Positions 27,801 through 35,810 of a DNA stretch of 64,000 nucleotides are shown piece after piece. The translations under genes were made by a program, and so were the position numbers. The first letter of the stretch is position 1. Every line of letters begins with the position of its first letter. Under the pieces are notes generated by a model. That model saw nothing but the letters and a program-made list of their open reading frames with translations, was not told the origin of the DNA and searched no databases. The DNA comes from an uncultured Bacteroidales bacterium (GTDB lineage: Bacteria > Bacteroidota > Bacteroidia > Bacteroidales > UBA932), in NCBI GenBank assembly GCA_934691625.1, contig CAKUTA010000002.1, forward strand, positions 365,933 through 429,932. The letters run 5' to 3'.

Positions 27801-28167
27801 TGGTACCGGTTATGGTGACAGGTGACTTTTCTCTCGGCTGACCTTCGTTAGTGATGATAATGTTGTCACCTTCAATGGTATAGGCGACATTTACAGGTGT
27901 GAACAATGCCTTGCATACGTTGCCGATGACTTCATTCTCGACATTGATGCTTACAGTCCTGGAGACATCTACACCCTTGTTGATGAAAAGAAATCTGGAC
28001 TGTTGCTTGATCTCGTTCATGGCTCTCGTCAGTGTGACGTTATTGAGCTTCAGTGTTATTCTTGTGTCTGTCTGCGGACGGGCGCTTATGTTTACCGTCA
28101 ATGCAGAGAGCAAAAGAAAACAGAGCAGACCGCGCATTTTTTGCAGAATACTTTGTCTTTTGTTCAT
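24853..28167 (-). CDS. SusC-family TonB-dependent transporter with STN signalling domain (PUL 2)
   Basis: An 1104-residue SusC/RagA protein. After the signal peptide (to about residue 29) comes an STN domain (about 38-98: ITLKLNNVTLTRAMNEIK), then a carboxypeptidase-regulatory-like domain (about 115-195), a plug (VVTALGIRKEEKSLSYNV, MSVLSGASAAALYGAQG) and a long barrel ending IGFSVKLQF. STN domains of SusC proteins contact a FecR anti-sigma factor in the periplasm and report substrate uptake. The FecR gene lies 88 bp upstream, giving a complete trans-envelope signalling set. The transporter works with the SusD-like lipoprotein encoded next. Confidence 0.97.
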   Translation of the reverse strand: MNKRQSILQKMRGLLCFLLLSALTVNISARPQTDTRITLKLNNVTLTRAMNEIKQQSRFLFINKGVDVSRTVSINVENEVIGNVCKALFTPVNVAYTIEGDNIIITNEGQPREKSPVTITGTIKDASGHPVPGAGIVEKGTGNGTVTDIDGNYSLRVSDKGVTIEVNCLGYQPTSFVVGNGTVYNSVISEEALSLEGTVVTALGIRKEEKSLSYNVQKVGGDIINTVKEANFVNSLQGKVAGLQINQSASGAGGSTRVVMRGLKSITRSNNALYVIDGIPMPDLRSSQSSGIYETPDGGDFEGISNLNPEDIESMSVLSGASAAALYGAQGANGVILITTKKGQEGRIRVNFSNNTTFSSPFVTPDFQNTYGTASTEPAMSWGNKLDTPASYNPLDFFQTGFNTTNSIAVSAGNERSQTYASAATLNSRGIIPNNTYNRYNFTVRNTTELVKDKLTLDVSASYMRQYKRNPTIQGLYHNPLVATYLFPRGDDITKYQIFERYDANAGYMKQFWPLEFIDGVENPYWETKRELFENTAHRYTLSGTLKWNITDWMFVTGRARLDNTTMNYTRKIYASSNRLYASEFGNYQDNTIMHNNFYGDVLLTIDKKLVDNKLALTANVGASLVDDKNKASGFEGHLATVANKFSVYNISMTHSQTRPMADRWHDQNQAVYGTLQLGWNGMVYVDGTVRNDWSSQLAFTPKQSVCYYSVGLSGVISSMVDLSKAGISFLKVRGSYSTAGNPPERFITGVNTPLSTGGNISSDTYAPAKNLKPELTKSYEAGLNVKFLEDMFDLDVTYYNATTYNQLFQYDAAPSTGYKKAYINAGKVNNYGVELSLGFKHTWREFFWGSTVTWSMNRNKVKELVPEGTLDVTGKPVNVDEVNMDYGGYRMKVRKGGSIGDFYVTGLKTDDYGRIYVDPNTNTVILDPDTWIYGGNTEAKARLGWNNSFSFKGVNLSILIDARIGGRGVSATQALMDRFGASQASADARADGGVWISSDQKIPDVKSFYANNGNGMSMLANYVYSMTNVRLREVSLGYDLPTSWFKDKLGMSVSVVGRNLWMIYNKAPFDPELTASTGTYYQGIDYFMQPSTRNIGFSVKLQF

Positions 28168-28255
28168 GTTTTTTGAAATTAATAATGTATGTAAAATGTT
28201 TTAGCTGTTGTCTTGTGGTATGCTTGTGAGGCGGAACGGTTGTTATATGTAAGTG
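28168..28255. promoter_or_regulatory. Spacer between fecR-like gene and susC of PUL 2
   Basis: An 88-bp AT-rich gap. No TAnnTTTG box is present on the minus strand, which fits a promoter used by the adjacent ECF sigma factor and not by the primary sigma. The ECF-type promoter itself could not be recognised from one example. Confidence 0.35.
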
Positions 28256-29215
28256 TCAGCGGATATGTATTACTCCGGTCATCTGGTCCCTGGAGTATCT
28301 GAACGATGCGATATGCTGAAGGACTTTCATGGCATGGTCTATACCGTCAGATATACGGAGCTCTCCTGTGATTCCTTCCATTGAAGGAACTATCTTTCTG
28401 TCGATTACGATATCCACACCGTATGCCTTCTCAAGTTTTCTTATGAGGGTGTCGAAATCCAGGCCGTCCAGTACGACAATGCCTTCAGTCCAGCTTAAAT
28501 CAGCAGGGGAATAATGGCCTTTATATGTAAGATGCCCGTTTTCGAGCGATACCATGTCGGAAGGCTGCATTATGATATATTCGCAAGGATTCGAGGTGCT
28601 GGTCACTTTTACCGAGCCCTCCACAAGAACTGCCGAGAACGTATCTGTCCCGCGGTCGGCATCAATATTGAATCTGGTTCCGAGAACAGAGACATCTGAA
28701 GCGAAGGTATGTACCGTGAACGGGCGTGCACTGTCATGTGCCACCTCGAAGAATGCCTCACCATTGAGACTGACTTCCCTGGAATTCTTACGGAACAATG
28801 ACGGATACTTCAGAACAGCGCCGGAGTTCATCTTTACTTTTGTCCCGTCTTCAAGCACCAGGTCAAACCTTTGTCCTGCAGGAACTTCAATAGTCGTCAT
28901 TGCATTGGCAAGCTTTTCGCTGAACTCCTCCTTGACAGAATGTCTTGCGAAAAGGAACAGGCCTGTGATGACGGCTGCATTGGCGACTAGAGCTGCCGCG
29001 AGACGGAAGATGCGTCCGGCATGCCTTATTGTCCTGGCGGCGGTGCCGATGCTTTCATGACCGATAAGCATTGCATCGAAAACCTTGTGAGCCTTGCGGT
29101 ATGATTCGCGGTTCCTTTCGTCTGACTCCAGCCAGCCGTTCAGTCTATATGTTTCATTTTCAGTGAATTCTCCTCTGAAGAACCTGAAAAGGTCATCTTG
29201 TGTGAACTGTTCCAT
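28256..29215 (-). CDS. FecR-family anti-sigma factor
   Basis: A 319-residue single-pass membrane protein. The cytoplasmic N terminus (about 1-75: FRFFRGEFTENETYRLNGWLE) should hold the ECF sigma factor; a hydrophobic helix follows (LAAALVANAAVITGLFLF, about 75-92); the periplasmic FecR domain (about 110-210) includes GQRFDLVLEDGTKVKMNSGA and GEAFFEVAHD; and the C-terminal DUF4974-like region (about 245-319) ends in IDHAMKVLQHIASFRYS. It should receive the signal from the STN domain of the downstream SusC. The gene is divergent from the sigma-factor gene and upstream of PUL 2. Confidence 0.95.
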   Translation of the reverse strand: MEQFTQDDLFRFFRGEFTENETYRLNGWLESDERNRESYRKAHKVFDAMLIGHESIGTAARTIRHAGRIFRLAAALVANAAVITGLFLFARHSVKEEFSEKLANAMTTIEVPAGQRFDLVLEDGTKVKMNSGAVLKYPSLFRKNSREVSLNGEAFFEVAHDSARPFTVHTFASDVSVLGTRFNIDADRGTDTFSAVLVEGSVKVTSTSNPCEYIIMQPSDMVSLENGHLTYKGHYSPADLSWTEGIVVLDGLDFDTLIRKLEKAYGVDIVIDRKIVPSMEGITGELRISDGIDHAMKVLQHIASFRYSRDQMTGVIHIR

Positions 29216-29323
29216 CTATTAATTATGCCATGCTTCCATGGAAGCGTTACATATATAAGTTGCTTCAGAAACGGATTCTTACACCGGATTTTGAAATTTT
29301 TTACGAAATCATTAAAAATGCTT

Positions 29324-29331
29324 TAATTTTG
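29324..29331 (+). promoter_or_regulatory. Putative -7 box of the ECF sigma factor gene
   Basis: TAATTTTG fits the TAnnTTTG box and lies 30 bp before the chosen ATG at 29362, which supports that start over an upstream in-frame ATG at 29230. A TTTG occurs at 29290-29293 but the spacer would be 30 bases, too long. Confidence 0.45.
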
Positions 29332-29361
29332 TATGCTGGCAATGGTCTTGGAATAGGAATT

Positions 29362-29946
29362 ATGACAGAAAGAGCCTTTCATAGGATAACTTCAGAAGAA
29401 CTCATGTCGCTGAACAGGAACAAGTCCAGCTATGTTCTTCTTGCGCTGTCCTACCTGAATGACAAGGAACAGGCCGAGGATGTGTTTCAGGAGAGCCTTC
29501 TGTATCTGCTGGAGAACATGTCCACTATCGAAGTGAATAATGTCAGGTGGTATTTTTCAAGGGTGGTTCTTAACAAGTGCCTGTATCATCTGAGGCAGAC
29601 CCGTAACCAGGCCAGGATACGCGACAATATGAAGACATCTGCCATAATGGCTGAGAATATCAGTATACTTTCAGACATCGCATCCGAGCAGACCGCGTTC
29701 AATGCAGACCTTTCAGGCTGTCTGGAGGAATGCCGCCGTATCCTTCCGAAACAGACTTATGATGTGTTTATTGACGTGAAAATCAATGGCCTGTCTTATA
29801 AGGAGATAGTTGAGAAGTACGGGATATCCATGCGTCACGTGGCATCGGAGATGCAGCGTGCCCTGGCAGTGTTCAGGAAGGTATTCAAGGATTACTGGTT
29901 CATTTTCCTGCTTATCTGCGGCAATCTGGGGGGGGGTAGCCTATAG
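29362..29946 (+). CDS. ECF-type RNA polymerase sigma factor with homopolymer-encoded tail
   Basis: 194 residues from the ATG at 29362. Region 2 is visible as YLNDKEQAEDVFQESLLYLLEN and region 4 as LSYKEIVEKYGISMRHVASEM. This matches sigma-70 family factors that Bacteroidota pair with FecR anti-sigma proteins to switch on SusC/SusD operons. An in-frame extension of 44 residues upstream lacks similarity and would start ahead of the -7 box, so it was not adopted. The C terminus is odd: after region 4 it runs into a hydrophobic stretch (YWFIFLLICGN) and a tail encoded by nine consecutive G residues (29928-29936). The gene is divergent from fecR and precedes element B3. Confidence 0.92.
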   Translation: MTERAFHRITSEELMSLNRNKSSYVLLALSYLNDKEQAEDVFQESLLYLLENMSTIEVNNVRWYFSRVVLNKCLYHLRQTRNQARIRDNMKTSAIMAENISILSDIASEQTAFNADLSGCLEECRRILPKQTYDVFIDVKINGLSYKEIVEKYGISMRHVASEMQRALAVFRKVFKDYWFIFLLICGNLGGGSL

Positions 29947-29957
29947 GCGAGTTTTAT

Positions 29958-30065
29958 GTGGAGCGTAAAGCTCTGAGAGTTACTTTGATAGCTATTTCTC
30001 CACTCCGTGATTTATGGAGTAGAAAAATAGCTAAATCTTTATAAATTAGTGAGATACGCTCCACG
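29958..30065. repeat. Family B hairpin element, copy B3
   Basis: Ends GTGGAGCGTAAAGCTCTGA and GATACGCTCCAC are inverted repeats. The central stem TAGCTATTT...ACTCC pairs with GGAGTAGAAAAATAGCTA with two mismatches. It sits between the converging sigma-factor and HPr-kinase-like genes, and the right end encodes the last residues and stop of the latter. Confidence 0.8.
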
Positions 30066-31104
30066 GTGCGCTGACTCCCTGGCAGCACACCTCTGCTGCT
30101 TCCCTGTTCGGACGGCAGTCCATCGAGAAGCATGGCGTGGTCATGGCAATCCTGGACAGCATGGAAGTGATGTCATCCATTATCTGACGTGACCAGCGGA
30201 TGCTTGATACAGAACCTGCGATTCCTGTGTACGCATTCAGTCCCTTGAGCCGTGATATCCTGTTCTCGGGCGCCTGGTTCAGCTTGACAATGGCATGGAC
30301 AGGACACTTCACATTGCGGTAGCATGGTGTCTTGCCGCTCCAAGGCGTGCCATAGACATATAGCTTCCCGTCTTCAATGCGGATTATCGGATTGTCATCA
30401 TTGACCAGCTCCGTACCGGGAATATTGTCCAGCCACAGACGGCTGTGCGTGCTTTTCCCGGTCCCGCTTGTCCCGAGGAACATGTATGCCTCTCCTTCCA
30501 GGCTGACAACAGATGAATGGACCATAAGAGCATTGTGCCTGGATACATTGTATGTGCAGGCGATTCTTGTCGCGAAATCGATCATCGACATTGTTGCATA
30601 AGGCCCGGTCTTTCCGGCGGTTGCGAACTCGTACCGGTGACAGTCCTCAGGAACCAGCATGAATCCGTTCTGGCTCCCGTTCTCCCTCAGGAACTCATAG
30701 ACGGTATCTGTGCCATGGCGGTATATCCTGTAGCCGGGTATGATGTCTGTGACGTCCATTATCATGTCAGCCTCTCTGAGCTCCTCCGCCCAGTCAGGCT
30801 TTGTGCCGAGAATCTTCAGCCTGAACAATTCCTCTGCCGTTTCCCGTACGGCAAATGGCTCATATTGGGAAAAATCCAGAGTCCTGGCGTCGAATTCTTC
30901 AGGAAGTTCGCTCCTGTCTTTCACCAGTGTGCGTTCCGGAATATCATCGCCTGCCCTTGTCGGAAGAATCTCCAGAACCTCTCCTGCTGCAGCACGCCGT
31001 ATTCGTTCTGCCACAGGGACAGTGTATTCCATGAATTTCCACGGGCTGTCCAGCTCAATGCTGAAGTCCAGTCCGCCTGTCCTGAAATGCCTGACCTCGC
31101 CCAT
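30046..31104 (-). CDS. HPr kinase-like P-loop protein
   Basis: A 352-residue protein without a signal peptide. A Walker A motif GTSGTGKST (about residues 212-220) follows the block NALMVHSSVVSLEGEAYMF, and an acidic pair occurs in ELVNDDNPIIR, an arrangement typical of the HprK/PEPCK-like kinase fold. True HprK has a different N-terminal domain, and no HPr gene is seen nearby, so the substrate is probably not HPr. Its start overlaps the stop of the PqqD-like gene by one base. Similar kinase/PqqD pairs occur in peptide-modifying clusters, for example lasso peptide loci; that role is inferred. The last residues (PWSVSH) and the stop codon derive from element B3. Confidence 0.7.
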   Translation of the reverse strand: MGEVRHFRTGGLDFSIELDSPWKFMEYTVPVAERIRRAAAGEVLEILPTRAGDDIPERTLVKDRSELPEEFDARTLDFSQYEPFAVRETAEELFRLKILGTKPDWAEELREADMIMDVTDIIPGYRIYRHGTDTVYEFLRENGSQNGFMLVPEDCHRYEFATAGKTGPYATMSMIDFATRIACTYNVSRHNALMVHSSVVSLEGEAYMFLGTSGTGKSTHSRLWLDNIPGTELVNDDNPIIRIEDGKLYVYGTPWSGKTPCYRNVKCPVHAIVKLNQAPENRISRLKGLNAYTGIAGSVSSIRWSRQIMDDITSMLSRIAMTTPCFSMDCRPNREAAEVCCQGVSAPWSVSH

Positions 31105-31373
31105 TATTCTTCAGCCACTCCGCTTTTGACAAGATTTCTGCACAGTGCTTCTGCATCTGCGGCAGCGGTCTCTTCAGGGATTCCGTACTCTTCACAGAGC
31201 AACTTGGCGAATGACTCTGCCGAAAACTCATCATGCCCAGCCTTTTTTAGCAGAAAAGCCGCGGACTCATTGACTCTTATCAGCTTGCTGAAATTTACCT
31301 GGTCAAGTCCCTCTCCGGAGATTATGGTCTCTCCGCAGATTTCCCTGAGCACAAAACCTTCCTTGATTCTCAT
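31104..31373 (-). CDS. PqqD-like peptide-binding protein
   Basis: An 89-residue protein that looks like a PqqD-type RiPP recognition element: an N-terminal beta-hairpin (MRIKEGFVLREICGETIISG), a central helix around LIRVNESAAFLLKKA, and a C-terminal winged helix (SFAKLLCEEYGIPEETAAADAE in outline). The asparagine-glutamate-serine-alanine stretch followed by a helix is a hallmark of the family. PqqD domains usually present a precursor peptide to a modifying enzyme. No precursor peptide was seen nearby. The gene is coupled to the HPr-kinase-like gene by a one-base overlap and is divergent from the S24/S26 peptidase gene. Confidence 0.75.
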   Translation of the reverse strand: MRIKEGFVLREICGETIISGEGLDQVNFSKLIRVNESAAFLLKKAGHDEFSAESFAKLLCEEYGIPEETAAADAEALCRNLVKSGVAEE

Positions 31374-31418
31374 TTCCGATAGTTATTAGATGTCCTGCCA
31401 ATCAGGACGCGCAGAATA

Positions 31419-31446
31419 CAAAGGTAATGTTTTTTTTGTAAATTTG
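31419..31446. promoter_or_regulatory. Overlapping divergent -7 boxes between pqqD-like and peptidase genes
   Basis: On the minus strand TACCTTTG (31419-31426) and on the plus strand TAAATTTG (31439-31446) both fit TAnnTTTG. They point away from each other in a 108-bp gap. Neither has an exact TTTG -33 box, so promoter strength is uncertain. The close packing implies linked control of the three genes. Confidence 0.45.
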
Positions 31447-31481
31447 TCATACGGCTGCCTTGGTGCCATGCCGTGCATTAT

Positions 31482-31937
31482 ATGGAGAAAGTCATTATCA
31501 GCAATGAAATATTTTTCGGGGAAGTCCTCCGTATGCTTCGCGACGGGCATAATGTAACGATTCCTGTGAAAGGCGTCAGCATGCTGCCGTTTATACGCGG
31601 CGACAGGGACGCGGTCGTGCTCGAACCTGCCGACAGGACACGGAATCTTGCTCCGGGGGATATAGTCCTTTTCCGCTATGACGGACGGTTCATATTGCAC
31701 AGGATATTGAAGATCAATGCAGATGTCGCAGAAATACGTGGTGACGGCGCGGTCTCGAAAGAGCATTGCCACCTGTGTGACATATACGGGCGGGCCGTGA
31801 GGATACTCAGGAAAGGAGCTGTGCCGGTAGATCCGTATTCATGCTCCTCCCGTATGAAAGTGTGGCTATGGCTTCATCTGCCGCTCCGAAGATATGTACT
31901 AGCTATCTATAGGCGCCTGTACGGGCTTCATGCATAG
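31482..31937 (+). CDS. S24/S26-family signal-peptidase-like protease
   Basis: A 151-residue protein counted from ATG 31482 (an ATG at 31473 would add three residues). The motif GVSMLPFIRGDRD places a nucleophile at Ser33, and GDIVLFRYDGRFILHRIL places a histidine at His73 where LexA and most bacterial signal peptidases have lysine. That Ser-His arrangement is known from SipW and ER-type signal peptidases. No N-terminal membrane anchor is present; a C-terminal amphipathic stretch (VWLWLHLPLRRYVLAIYRR) could attach it to the membrane. It is divergent from the PqqD/kinase pair and probably processes a peptide linked to them. The proteolytic role is inferred from the motifs. Confidence 0.7.
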   Translation: MEKVIISNEIFFGEVLRMLRDGHNVTIPVKGVSMLPFIRGDRDAVVLEPADRTRNLAPGDIVLFRYDGRFILHRILKINADVAEIRGDGAVSKEHCHLCDIYGRAVRILRKGAVPVDPYSCSSRMKVWLWLHLPLRRYVLAIYRRLYGLHA

Positions 31938-31939
31938 CG

Positions 31940-33523
31940 CTATAGCAGCGCCGCGAACAGCCTTATGAATTTCTGCCCGAACTTCTGATACCACGGGCGG
32001 TTCATCCAGTCCTCCAGCGTCACCTCCCTCGATGCTTCCATGTCCTTCAGGAATATAGCCTTGTTCACCTTGGCTGCTGTAACATCATAGACATAGGCAT
32101 TCAGCTCATAGTCAAGGTTGAAGCTTCTGAAATCCATATTTGCCGAGCCAATCTCTGAAAGATAGTCATCGCTGACAAAAGTCTTCGAATGGATAAATCT
32201 TCCTGAACGTTCATATATCTTCACTCCCGCCTCAAGGCATTCGCTGAAATATGACCTGTTGGCCGGACCCATGAAGAAAAGGTCCGCCTTCCGTGGCACC
32301 ATGACACGCACGTCCACTCCGCTGAGAGCTGCCGCCTGCAGCGCCTGCAGCATAGGTTCCGGCGGCACGAAGTACGGGGTCTGTATGTATATGTATTTCC
32401 TGGCATTCTGCACAGCCCAGACCGCGCCCATGTGGATATGTGGCCATCTGGATTCAGGTTCGTCAGGCACTATCTGTATCAGCTTATCCTTTCCTTTGAG
32501 CCTGAAATTCATGTCAAGGCTCTGGATAGGAGTCCTCTTTAGCACCTCGGCTATCCCATTTCCTTCGGTCTCATTTTCATTGTCAATATTATCCGCAATG
32601 GCAATGTCCGCAGAACTTTCTGATGAACCCTCCTGGGACGGCAGGCTGGCACACATTGGAAAATAGCGTGAGAAATCTTCATCTATCTCCCCGTCAGCTG
32701 TGATCCATGTGTTGAGGAAGCTGTACTGCAGCCCTGCGACAGCGTTTCCGGTAATCCGCATGTGCGTGTCACGCCACCTTACGAAATAGTCATCGCTGAT
32801 GTTCATGCCGCCGGTATAGCCGATCTTCCCGTCGATTACTACGATTTTTCTGTGATCCCTGTAGTTGAGCTGGGTGACCAGGTTGACAAGAGGCCATCTC
32901 GGCTTTGTGAATTTCACGACCTCCACTCCAGCTTTCTTCATCTCGTTGTAGTATCCCGGGCGGATGGTGATGTTGGCGATGTTCTCGTGTATGAATCTGA
33001 CTTTCACTCCTTCACGGGCCTTCTGCATCAGCATCTCCTTTATCTGCTGGCTGCCCTTGTCCTGCCGGAAGTAGAAATACTCCATGTGGATGTGGTCCTT
33101 CGCATTGCGGAGATCCTCCATCAGGAGCTCGAATTTCCTGTGCCCTGAGGTGATGATCTCAAGCCCGTTGCCATCAGTGACACAGGTGGATCCGTCAGAG
33201 GCAAGGAGATTTGTGAGAGTCTTGTATTCGCTTCTTACCAGGCTGTCCTTCTCATGCCCGAAAAGCAGCCGGTGCACTTTTTCGTTGGCATGTGTACCGA
33301 AAATCTCTATGAATTTTCTGTGCTTTCTCATGAAATACCATGACTGCCTGAAGTTGATTCCGACCATGAAATACAGAATCAGCCCGATTATAGGCAGGAG
33401 GTCGATAATCAGCAGCCATGCAATCTTCTTGGAAGAATCTCCGTCATCGAATATGATGACGATGATGGTGCCGATAATCATCAGCACCAGGAATATGGAG
33501 AATATGGCTGACAGGACTGTCAT
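31940..33523 (-). CDS. cls: Cardiolipin synthase (phospholipase D type)
   Basis: A 527-residue membrane enzyme that joins phosphatidylglycerol molecules into cardiolipin. Two N-terminal membrane helices (about residues 1-60) are followed by two HKD motifs: HRKIVVID (His224, Lys226, Asp231) and HSKTFVSD (His445, Lys447, Asp452). The start is the ATG at 33521-33523, which lies 8 bp after the glpF stop; a longer frame would overlap glpF and adds Cys/Arg-rich residues in place of a membrane start. Residues about 330-355 contain an acidic, Ser-rich insert (GSSESSADIAIADN) of unknown meaning. It is last in the rpoN-glp run. Confidence 0.93.
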   Translation of the reverse strand: MTVLSAIFSIFLVLMIIGTIIVIIFDDGDSSKKIAWLLIIDLLPIIGLILYFMVGINFRQSWYFMRKHRKFIEIFGTHANEKVHRLLFGHEKDSLVRSEYKTLTNLLASDGSTCVTDGNGLEIITSGHRKFELLMEDLRNAKDHIHMEYFYFRQDKGSQQIKEMLMQKAREGVKVRFIHENIANITIRPGYYNEMKKAGVEVVKFTKPRWPLVNLVTQLNYRDHRKIVVIDGKIGYTGGMNISDDYFVRWRDTHMRITGNAVAGLQYSFLNTWITADGEIDEDFSRYFPMCASLPSQEGSSESSADIAIADNIDNENETEGNGIAEVLKRTPIQSLDMNFRLKGKDKLIQIVPDEPESRWPHIHMGAVWAVQNARKYIYIQTPYFVPPEPMLQALQAAALSGVDVRVMVPRKADLFFMGPANRSYFSECLEAGVKIYERSGRFIHSKTFVSDDYLSEIGSANMDFRSFNLDYELNAYVYDVTAAKVNKAIFLKDMEASREVTLEDWMNRPWYQKFGQKFIRLFAALL

Positions 33524-33531
33524 GGAAAGGC

Positions 33532-34284
33532 TTAGTAAACAAGCAGATATATGCCGGCAGCGACTGCGGCTCCGGCAAGGGGGCCAAGAACAGGGACCCA
33601 GCTGTAGCCCCATCCGCTGTCACGCTTGCCTTTCAGAGGCAGTACTGCGTGTGCTATACGCGGGCTGAGGTCTCTGGCAGGGTTCATGGCGTATCCTGTG
33701 GTACCGCCAAGTGACATGCCAAGTGCCATGATGAGCCCGGTCACAGGAAATGCACCGAGTCCTCCGGTGGTGACTGGCGTTCCGCCAAACGATGCCGTGT
33801 TCCCGGAAGTCCCAAGCGCCAGGATGCAGAACACCAGGACAAATGTCGCGATGATCTCGCTGAGGAAATTAACGCTCTTGTGCTCGATTGCAGGCATGGT
33901 GCAGAATACTCCCAGAACTCCCTCCGGATTCTGTGTGGTGGCATTGAAATGGTCATAGTAGAAAACATAGACCAGAAGAGCTCCGCAGAATCCTCCGAGC
34001 ATCTGTGCTGCTATATATGGCAGCACGGCGTTCCATGCGAAGCCTCCGCTTATCGCAAGTCCCAGAGTGACAGCCGGATTCAGATGAGCACCGGAATATG
34101 GGCCTGCCACGAACACGCCGCACATTACGGCAAATCCCCATGCCAATGTGATGACCACCCATCCGGCACCTTTCGCCTTTGATTTCTCCAGCGTGCAGGC
34201 TGCGCATACTCCGTCACCGAGCAGCACAAGTATGAGTGTCCCTATGAACTCGAACACGCATTTTGTAAGCAATGTGATTTCCAT
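33532..34284 (-). CDS. glpF: Aquaglyceroporin (glycerol facilitator)
   Basis: A 250-residue MIP-family channel with six membrane helices and the two NPA half-helices: HLNPAV with Asn69 and MNPARD with Asn201. The aspartate after the second NPAR is typical of glycerol-conducting members in contrast to strict aquaporins. The gene starts 13 bp after glpK and should be cotranscribed with it, so glycerol enters through the channel and is trapped by phosphorylation. Confidence 0.93.
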   Translation of the reverse strand: MEITLLTKCVFEFIGTLILVLLGDGVCAACTLEKSKAKGAGWVVITLAWGFAVMCGVFVAGPYSGAHLNPAVTLGLAISGGFAWNAVLPYIAAQMLGGFCGALLVYVFYYDHFNATTQNPEGVLGVFCTMPAIEHKSVNFLSEIIATFVLVFCILALGTSGNTASFGGTPVTTGGLGAFPVTGLIMALGMSLGGTTGYAMNPARDLSPRIAHAVLPLKGKRDSGWGYSWVPVLGPLAGAAVAAGIYLLVY

Positions 34285-34297
34285 GTCTCTCTAAGTG

Positions 34298-35794
34298 CTA
34301 TTTCTCTTTTCCTGAAATTGTACGCCTGATGGCATCGGCCCAGCCTTCCTTCAGCTCATGAACCTTGGTCGCAGGTGCAAGCGGCTCGAATACCTTCTCC
34401 GAACTCCATTGACGTTTGATCTCATCCAGCGAGCCCCAGTAGCCTGTGGCGAGTCCGGCGAGATAGCATGCACCCATTGCCGTGGTCTCTGTCACCTTCG
34501 GCCTGATGACCCTGGTGCCGAGGAGATCTGCCTGGAACTGCATCATGAGATTGTTCCTGGATGCTCCGCCGTCCACCTTCAGCTCGGCCAGCTTTATTCC
34601 GGCATCCTGCTCCATAGCATTCACGATGTCCATTGTCTCGAATGCGATTCCTTCAAGGGCAGCCCTGGCGATATGCGCTGCTGTCGTGCCCCTTGTAAGT
34701 CCGCAGATTGTGCCTTTTGCATACGGATCCCAGTATGGTGCTCCGAGACCTGTCAATGCCGGTACGAAATATACCCCTCCATTGTCTGGAACGGTCATTG
34801 CCAGCCCCTCTATCTCTGATGAGGACTTGATGATTCCCAGGCCGTCACGGAGCCACTGCACCACAGAGCCGCCGACAAATATGCTGCCCTCCAGCGCATA
34901 GTTCACCTTGTCCCCGATTTTCCATGCCACTGTAGTGAGAAGATTGTGCGATGAGATGATAGGCTTCTCCCCGCTGTTCATGAGCAGGAAGCATCCTGTG
35001 CCGTAGGTGTTCTTTACGGAGCCTGGTGTTGTGCACATCTGCCCGAAAAGCGCAGCCTGCTGGTCACCGGCGATTCCTGCGATAGGAACCTTGTGAGCAA
35101 AGATTGTAGTCTTGGTGTATCCGTATATCTCAGATGAGGAATGTACTTCAGGCATCATTGACACAGGGATTCCGAACAGTTTCAGAAGATCTTCGTCCCA
35201 TGTCAGTGTATGGATATTGAAAAGCATCGTCCGGGATGCGTTGCTCACATCCGTCACATGACATTCTCCTCTCGTGAGGTTCCAGATGAGCCATGAGTCC
35301 ACTGTCCCGAAACGGAGCTTTCCGGCTTCTGCCCTGGCCCTTGCTCCGGGAACGTTCTCCAGAATCCAGTGTATCTTTGTGGCGCTGAAGTATGCATCTA
35401 TGATAAGTCCTGTCTTCTCCCTTATGAACTGTGTAAGGTTCTGTGCCTTGAGGCTGTCGCAGTAGGATGCGGTCCTCCTGTCCTGCCAGACGATGGCGTT
35501 ATATACAGGTTCACCGGTCTCGGCGTCCCATACGATAGTCGTCTCCCTCTGGTTGGTGATGCCGATTCCGGCAATGTCCAGTCCGTTGATGCCTAACGTG
35601 GTGATGGCTTCTGCGACTACAGCGGCCTCTGAAGACCAGATGTCCTTAGGGTCATGCTCCACCAGCCCTGCTCCCGGGAAATGCTGAGGAAACTCTTTCT
35701 GCGCCATTGCGCAGATATGCCCATCATGATCGAAGATGATGGCGCGTGAAGAACTTGTCCCTTGATCCAGGGCGAGAATATATTTTTTATCCAT
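34298..35794 (-). CDS. glpK: Glycerol kinase
   Basis: A 498-residue FGGY-family kinase that makes sn-glycerol 3-phosphate from glycerol and ATP. The N-terminal phosphate loop [15 protein letters not shown], the substrate region [14 protein letters not shown], and the C-terminal [19 protein letters not shown] are all present. Length is normal. It lies between rpoN (16 bp upstream) and glpF (13 bp downstream) on the minus strand. No catabolic glycerol-3-phosphate dehydrogenase gene is in the window; the product could also feed phospholipid synthesis, which fits the cardiolipin synthase gene further down the same run. Confidence 0.97.
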   Translation of the reverse strand: MDKKYILALDQGTSSSRAIIFDHDGHICAMAQKEFPQHFPGAGLVEHDPKDIWSSEAAVVAEAITTLGINGLDIAGIGITNQRETTIVWDAETGEPVYNAIVWQDRRTASYCDSLKAQNLTQFIREKTGLIIDAYFSATKIHWILENVPGARARAEAGKLRFGTVDSWLIWNLTRGECHVTDVSNASRTMLFNIHTLTWDEDLLKLFGIPVSMMPEVHSSSEIYGYTKTTIFAHKVPIAGIAGDQQAALFGQMCTTPGSVKNTYGTGCFLLMNSGEKPIISSHNLLTTVAWKIGDKVNYALEGSIFVGGSVVQWLRDGLGIIKSSSEIEGLAMTVPDNGGVYFVPALTGLGAPYWDPYAKGTICGLTRGTTAAHIARAALEGIAFETMDIVNAMEQDAGIKLAELKVDGGASRNNLMMQFQADLLGTRVIRPKVTETTAMGACYLAGLATGYWGSLDEIKRQWSSEKVFEPLAPATKVHELKEGWADAIRRTISGKEK

Positions 35795-35810
35795 GATGAT
35801 GTAATATTTA

